Shown here: piece by piece, positions 7,658 to 8,753 of the stretch | Layout of the letters: each line of letters begins with the position of its first letter | How positions within the stretch are numbered: position 1 is the first letter of the stretch | Assembly: GCA_026195755.1 (NCBI GenBank) | Contig: JAPHRL010000155.1 | Location: forward strand, 1 to 8,753 | Origin: Kangiella sp. | GTDB taxonomy: Bacteria; Pseudomonadota; Gammaproteobacteria; Enterobacterales; Kangiellaceae | Direction: 5' to 3' | Length of the DNA: 8,753 bases | Notes under the pieces: model-generated | What the model saw: only the letters and a program-made list of their open reading frames with translations | Told to the model about the DNA's origin: nothing | Databases searched by the model: none | Translations under genes and position numbers: made by a program

Positions 7658-7873
7658 GTACGTAACACCACTCTTGGTATTTATAAGTCGCTATGATAAC
7701 TAAAAATCAGAGGTCTTAACACAGTATAAACTCTTTAATTGTCAAAAGTACTGGGTTAAAAAGCCTGATTAACTCATTGTTTTTATGATCTAGTGGCAAA
7801 TTCAGTTGTGCCCTAAACCTGACAATCTCTTAAGCCGATAACAGCTATGTATCAAAAGGTAGCCTGTTCATCG
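7658..7873 (-). other. Non-coding spacer between the sdh terminator and sucA
   Basis: No credible reading frame or RNA gene is visible in these 216 bp. Because an intrinsic terminator lies just upstream, this stretch is the natural place for a sucAB promoter and its regulators. It is AT-rich, with scattered TTAA-type words on the minus strand (GAGTTAATCAG, GTGTTAAGA), but I could not define a convincing binding site for a named regulator. Confidence 0.5.
7723..7745 (-). promoter_or_regulatory. Promoter-like hexamers upstream of sucA (tentative)
   Basis: On the minus strand a consensus TTGACA (7745-7740) is followed by TATACT (7728-7723), which matches the -10 consensus in five of six bases. 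Their spacing is only 11 bp, too short for one sigma-70 promoter. One of the two may belong to a promoter with a weak partner element. The position, about 65-90 bp upstream of the sucA start codon and downstream of the sdh terminator, is suitable. Confidence 0.25.
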
Positions 7874-7874
7874 C

Positions 7875-7920
7875 AAAAAAAGACGAAAAGAACAGAGCTA
7901 AACTCCAGTCTTTTCGTCTT
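7875..7920 (-). terminator. Rho-independent terminator downstream of sdhB
   Basis: On the minus strand a perfect 12-bp stem (AAGACGAAAAGA at 7920-7909 pairing with TCTTTTCGTCTT at 7891-7880) encloses a 17-nt loop that can itself form a 3-bp GAG/CTC pairing. It is followed by a run of seven T (complement of A7875-A7881, overlapping the stem base). It begins 25 bp past the sdhB stop. In the plus direction the stem is preceded by the A run and followed by CAGACC, so termination is leftward. It indicates that sdh transcripts end largely before sucA. Confidence 0.88.
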
Positions 7921-7945
7921 CAGACCTTCTTAAGAATCAGTCGAA

Positions 7946-8644
7946 CTAAACTCCGCTTTTCAGAAGCATTGAACGTATGTGGCCAATAGCACGAGTCGGG
8001 TTCAAACCTTTCGGGCACACGTCAACACAGTTCATAATGCCCCGACAACGGAATACGCTGTATGCATCATCCAGATCCGCTAGGCGTTCTTCTGTATGTG
8101 TATCACGGCTATCAATTAAGAACCGATAGGCTTGCAACAAACCAGCCGGGCCAACAAACTTGTCCGGATTCCACCAGAATGATGGGCAGGAAGTTGAACA
8201 ACAGGCGCATAGGATACACTCATAAAGACCATCCAGCTTTGCACGGTCCTCAGGTGATTGCAGGCGCTCTTTTGCAGGCGGCTCATCATTCGCAATCAAG
8301 AAAGGTTTAATTTTCTCATACTGCTTATAGAACTGAGCCATATCAACAACCAGGTCACGAACGACAGGTAAGCCAGGCAATGGACGAACAACAATCGGTG
8401 TTTTCAGGCTTGATAACGAGGTAATACAAGCCAAGCCATTTTTACCATTGATGTTCATGCCATCTGAACCACAAACGCCTTCACGACAAGAACGGCGGAA
8501 AGACAAGGTTGGATCCTGATCTTTTAACGCAACCAATGCATCCAACAACATCATGTCTGAACCTTCAGGAACATCTAAATCGTATTCCTGCATATAAGGT
8601 TTTTTATCCGTTTCTGGGTTGTAGCGATAAATACTAAATTTCAT
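7946..8644 (-). CDS. sdhB: Succinate dehydrogenase iron-sulfur subunit
   Basis: This subunit carries electrons from the SdhA flavin through three Fe-S clusters to quinone at the inner membrane, in TCA-cycle step succinate to fumarate (complex II). With the ATG at 8644 it has 232 residues (238 in E. coli). The [2Fe-2S] ligands are Cys53, Cys58, Asp61 and Cys73 in the SCREGVCGSDG to GLAC block; Asp at the third position is also found in E. coli. Cys143, Cys146, Cys149 and Cys210 fit the [4Fe-4S] cluster, and Cys153, Cys200 and Cys206 the [3Fe-4S] cluster. The quinone-site residues Pro154, Ser155 and Trp158 (CPSFWW) are present. The position of E. coli His207 is Arg201 (CRGIMNC). An in-frame GTG at 8653 would add three residues, but GGAG at 8656-8653 overlaps that GTG and is 8 nt from the ATG, which favours the ATG. 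The gene follows sdhA by 30 bp and ends just before a terminator. Confidence 0.97.
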   Translation of the reverse strand: MKFSIYRYNPETDKKPYMQEYDLDVPEGSDMMLLDALVALKDQDPTLSFRRSCREGVCGSDGMNINGKNGLACITSLSSLKTPIVVRPLPGLPVVRDLVVDMAQFYKQYEKIKPFLIANDEPPAKERLQSPEDRAKLDGLYECILCACCSTSCPSFWWNPDKFVGPAGLLQAYRFLIDSRDTHTEERLADLDDAYSVFRCRGIMNCVDVCPKGLNPTRAIGHIRSMLLKSGV

Positions 8645-8652
8645 TTGCTTCA

Positions 8653-8656
8653 CTCC
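8653..8656 (-). promoter_or_regulatory. Shine-Dalgarno (GGAG) that decides the sdhB start
   Basis: GGAG sits 8 nt upstream of ATG 8644-8642, an ideal distance, and shares its last G with the alternative GTG codon at 8653-8651. A ribosome using this site cannot initiate on that GTG, and the protein beginning MKFSIYRYNP aligns well with E. coli SdhB (FSIYRYNP). Confidence 0.75.
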
Positions 8657-8674
8657 GTATTCTGTTGCTACAGA

Positions 8675-8753
8675 TTAATATGTACGGGCTTTCGGAGGGA
8701 AAGCTTCGATTTTGGTTGGGCTCATATTCACATCACGCTTACCCATTTCTTCA
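8675..8753 (-). CDS. sdhA: Succinate dehydrogenase flavoprotein subunit, C-terminal fragment (gene continues beyond window)
   Basis: Only the last 25 codons and the TAA stop (8677-8675) are inside the window. The reading ends EAFPPKARTY, matching the typical SdhA C-terminus (E. coli ends PPKIRTY). The preceding residues (EEMGKRDVNMSPTK) fit the end of the C-terminal domain. The FAD-binding and active-site residues lie outside. SdhA is the FAD-carrying subunit that oxidises succinate and passes electrons to SdhB. The gap to sdhB is 30 bp with no terminator, so the two are co-transcribed. The fragment is short, but the distinctive terminus and the position before sdhB make the call secure. Confidence 0.9.
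   Translation of the reverse strand, partial: EEMGKRDVNMSPTKIEAFPPKARTY

Noticed and set aside
7723..7745. Complete sigma-70 promoter made of TTGACA and TATACT
   Set aside because: The 11-bp spacing is far below the usual 16-18 bp, so the pair was kept only as a tentative element.
7710..7790. ArcA-type sites (GTTAAT-like words) upstream of sucA
   Set aside because: The words are degenerate and I could not place two or more direct repeats at the regular spacing expected for an ArcA site in this AT-rich DNA.
8645..8653. GTG at 8653 as the sdhB start
   Set aside because: The only good Shine-Dalgarno overlaps this codon, and it is well placed for the ATG at 8644 instead.
1..8753. A novel defence, mobile or biosynthetic system
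   Set aside because: All sequence is accounted for by core TCA-cycle genes, one partial peptidase gene and short spacers; no repeats, integrase, transposase or unknown gene cluster is present.

Overview
The window is a conserved stretch of chromosome from a heterotroph that is probably a gammaproteobacterium. The protein sequences resemble the enterobacterial forms, base composition is moderate, and the order sdhA-sdhB-sucA-sucB-sucC-sucD is the classical proteobacterial TCA-cycle cluster. Placing it nearer to marine groups such as Kangiella and relatives is an impression only; nothing here proves a genus. Every gene lies on the minus strand, so the transcription order runs from the right end of the window to the left.

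Layout in transcription order: (1) the last 25 codons of sdhA, cut by the window edge; (2) sdhB, the iron-sulfur subunit of succinate dehydrogenase; (3) a strong intrinsic terminator and about 215 bp of AT-rich spacer; (4) sucA and sucB, the E1 and E2 components of 2-oxoglutarate dehydrogenase, 39 bp apart; (5) a 120-bp gap with two inverted repeats, one of them terminator-like; (6) sucC and sucD, the beta and alpha subunits of succinyl-CoA synthetase, overlapping by one base; (7) a second strong intrinsic terminator; (8) a 132-bp spacer; (9) the N-terminal 400 codons of an exported M16 zinc metallopeptidase, cut by the left edge.

The enzymes catalyse consecutive steps: 2-oxoglutarate to succinyl-CoA (SucA and SucB, with an E3 not encoded in this window), succinyl-CoA to succinate with nucleoside triphosphate formation (SucCD), and succinate to fumarate with electrons passed to quinone (SdhAB with membrane subunits outside the window). 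The M16 peptidase is behind its own terminator and is probably an unrelated neighbour.

All complete reading frames are intact, full length for their families, and keep their catalytic and cofactor residues. I see no mobile element, CRISPR array, RNA gene or novel system. The points worth a second look are modest: the terminators that appear to split the cluster into sdh, sucAB and sucCD units, a proline-free charged linker in SucB, and one substituted residue beside the SdhB iron-sulfur clusters.
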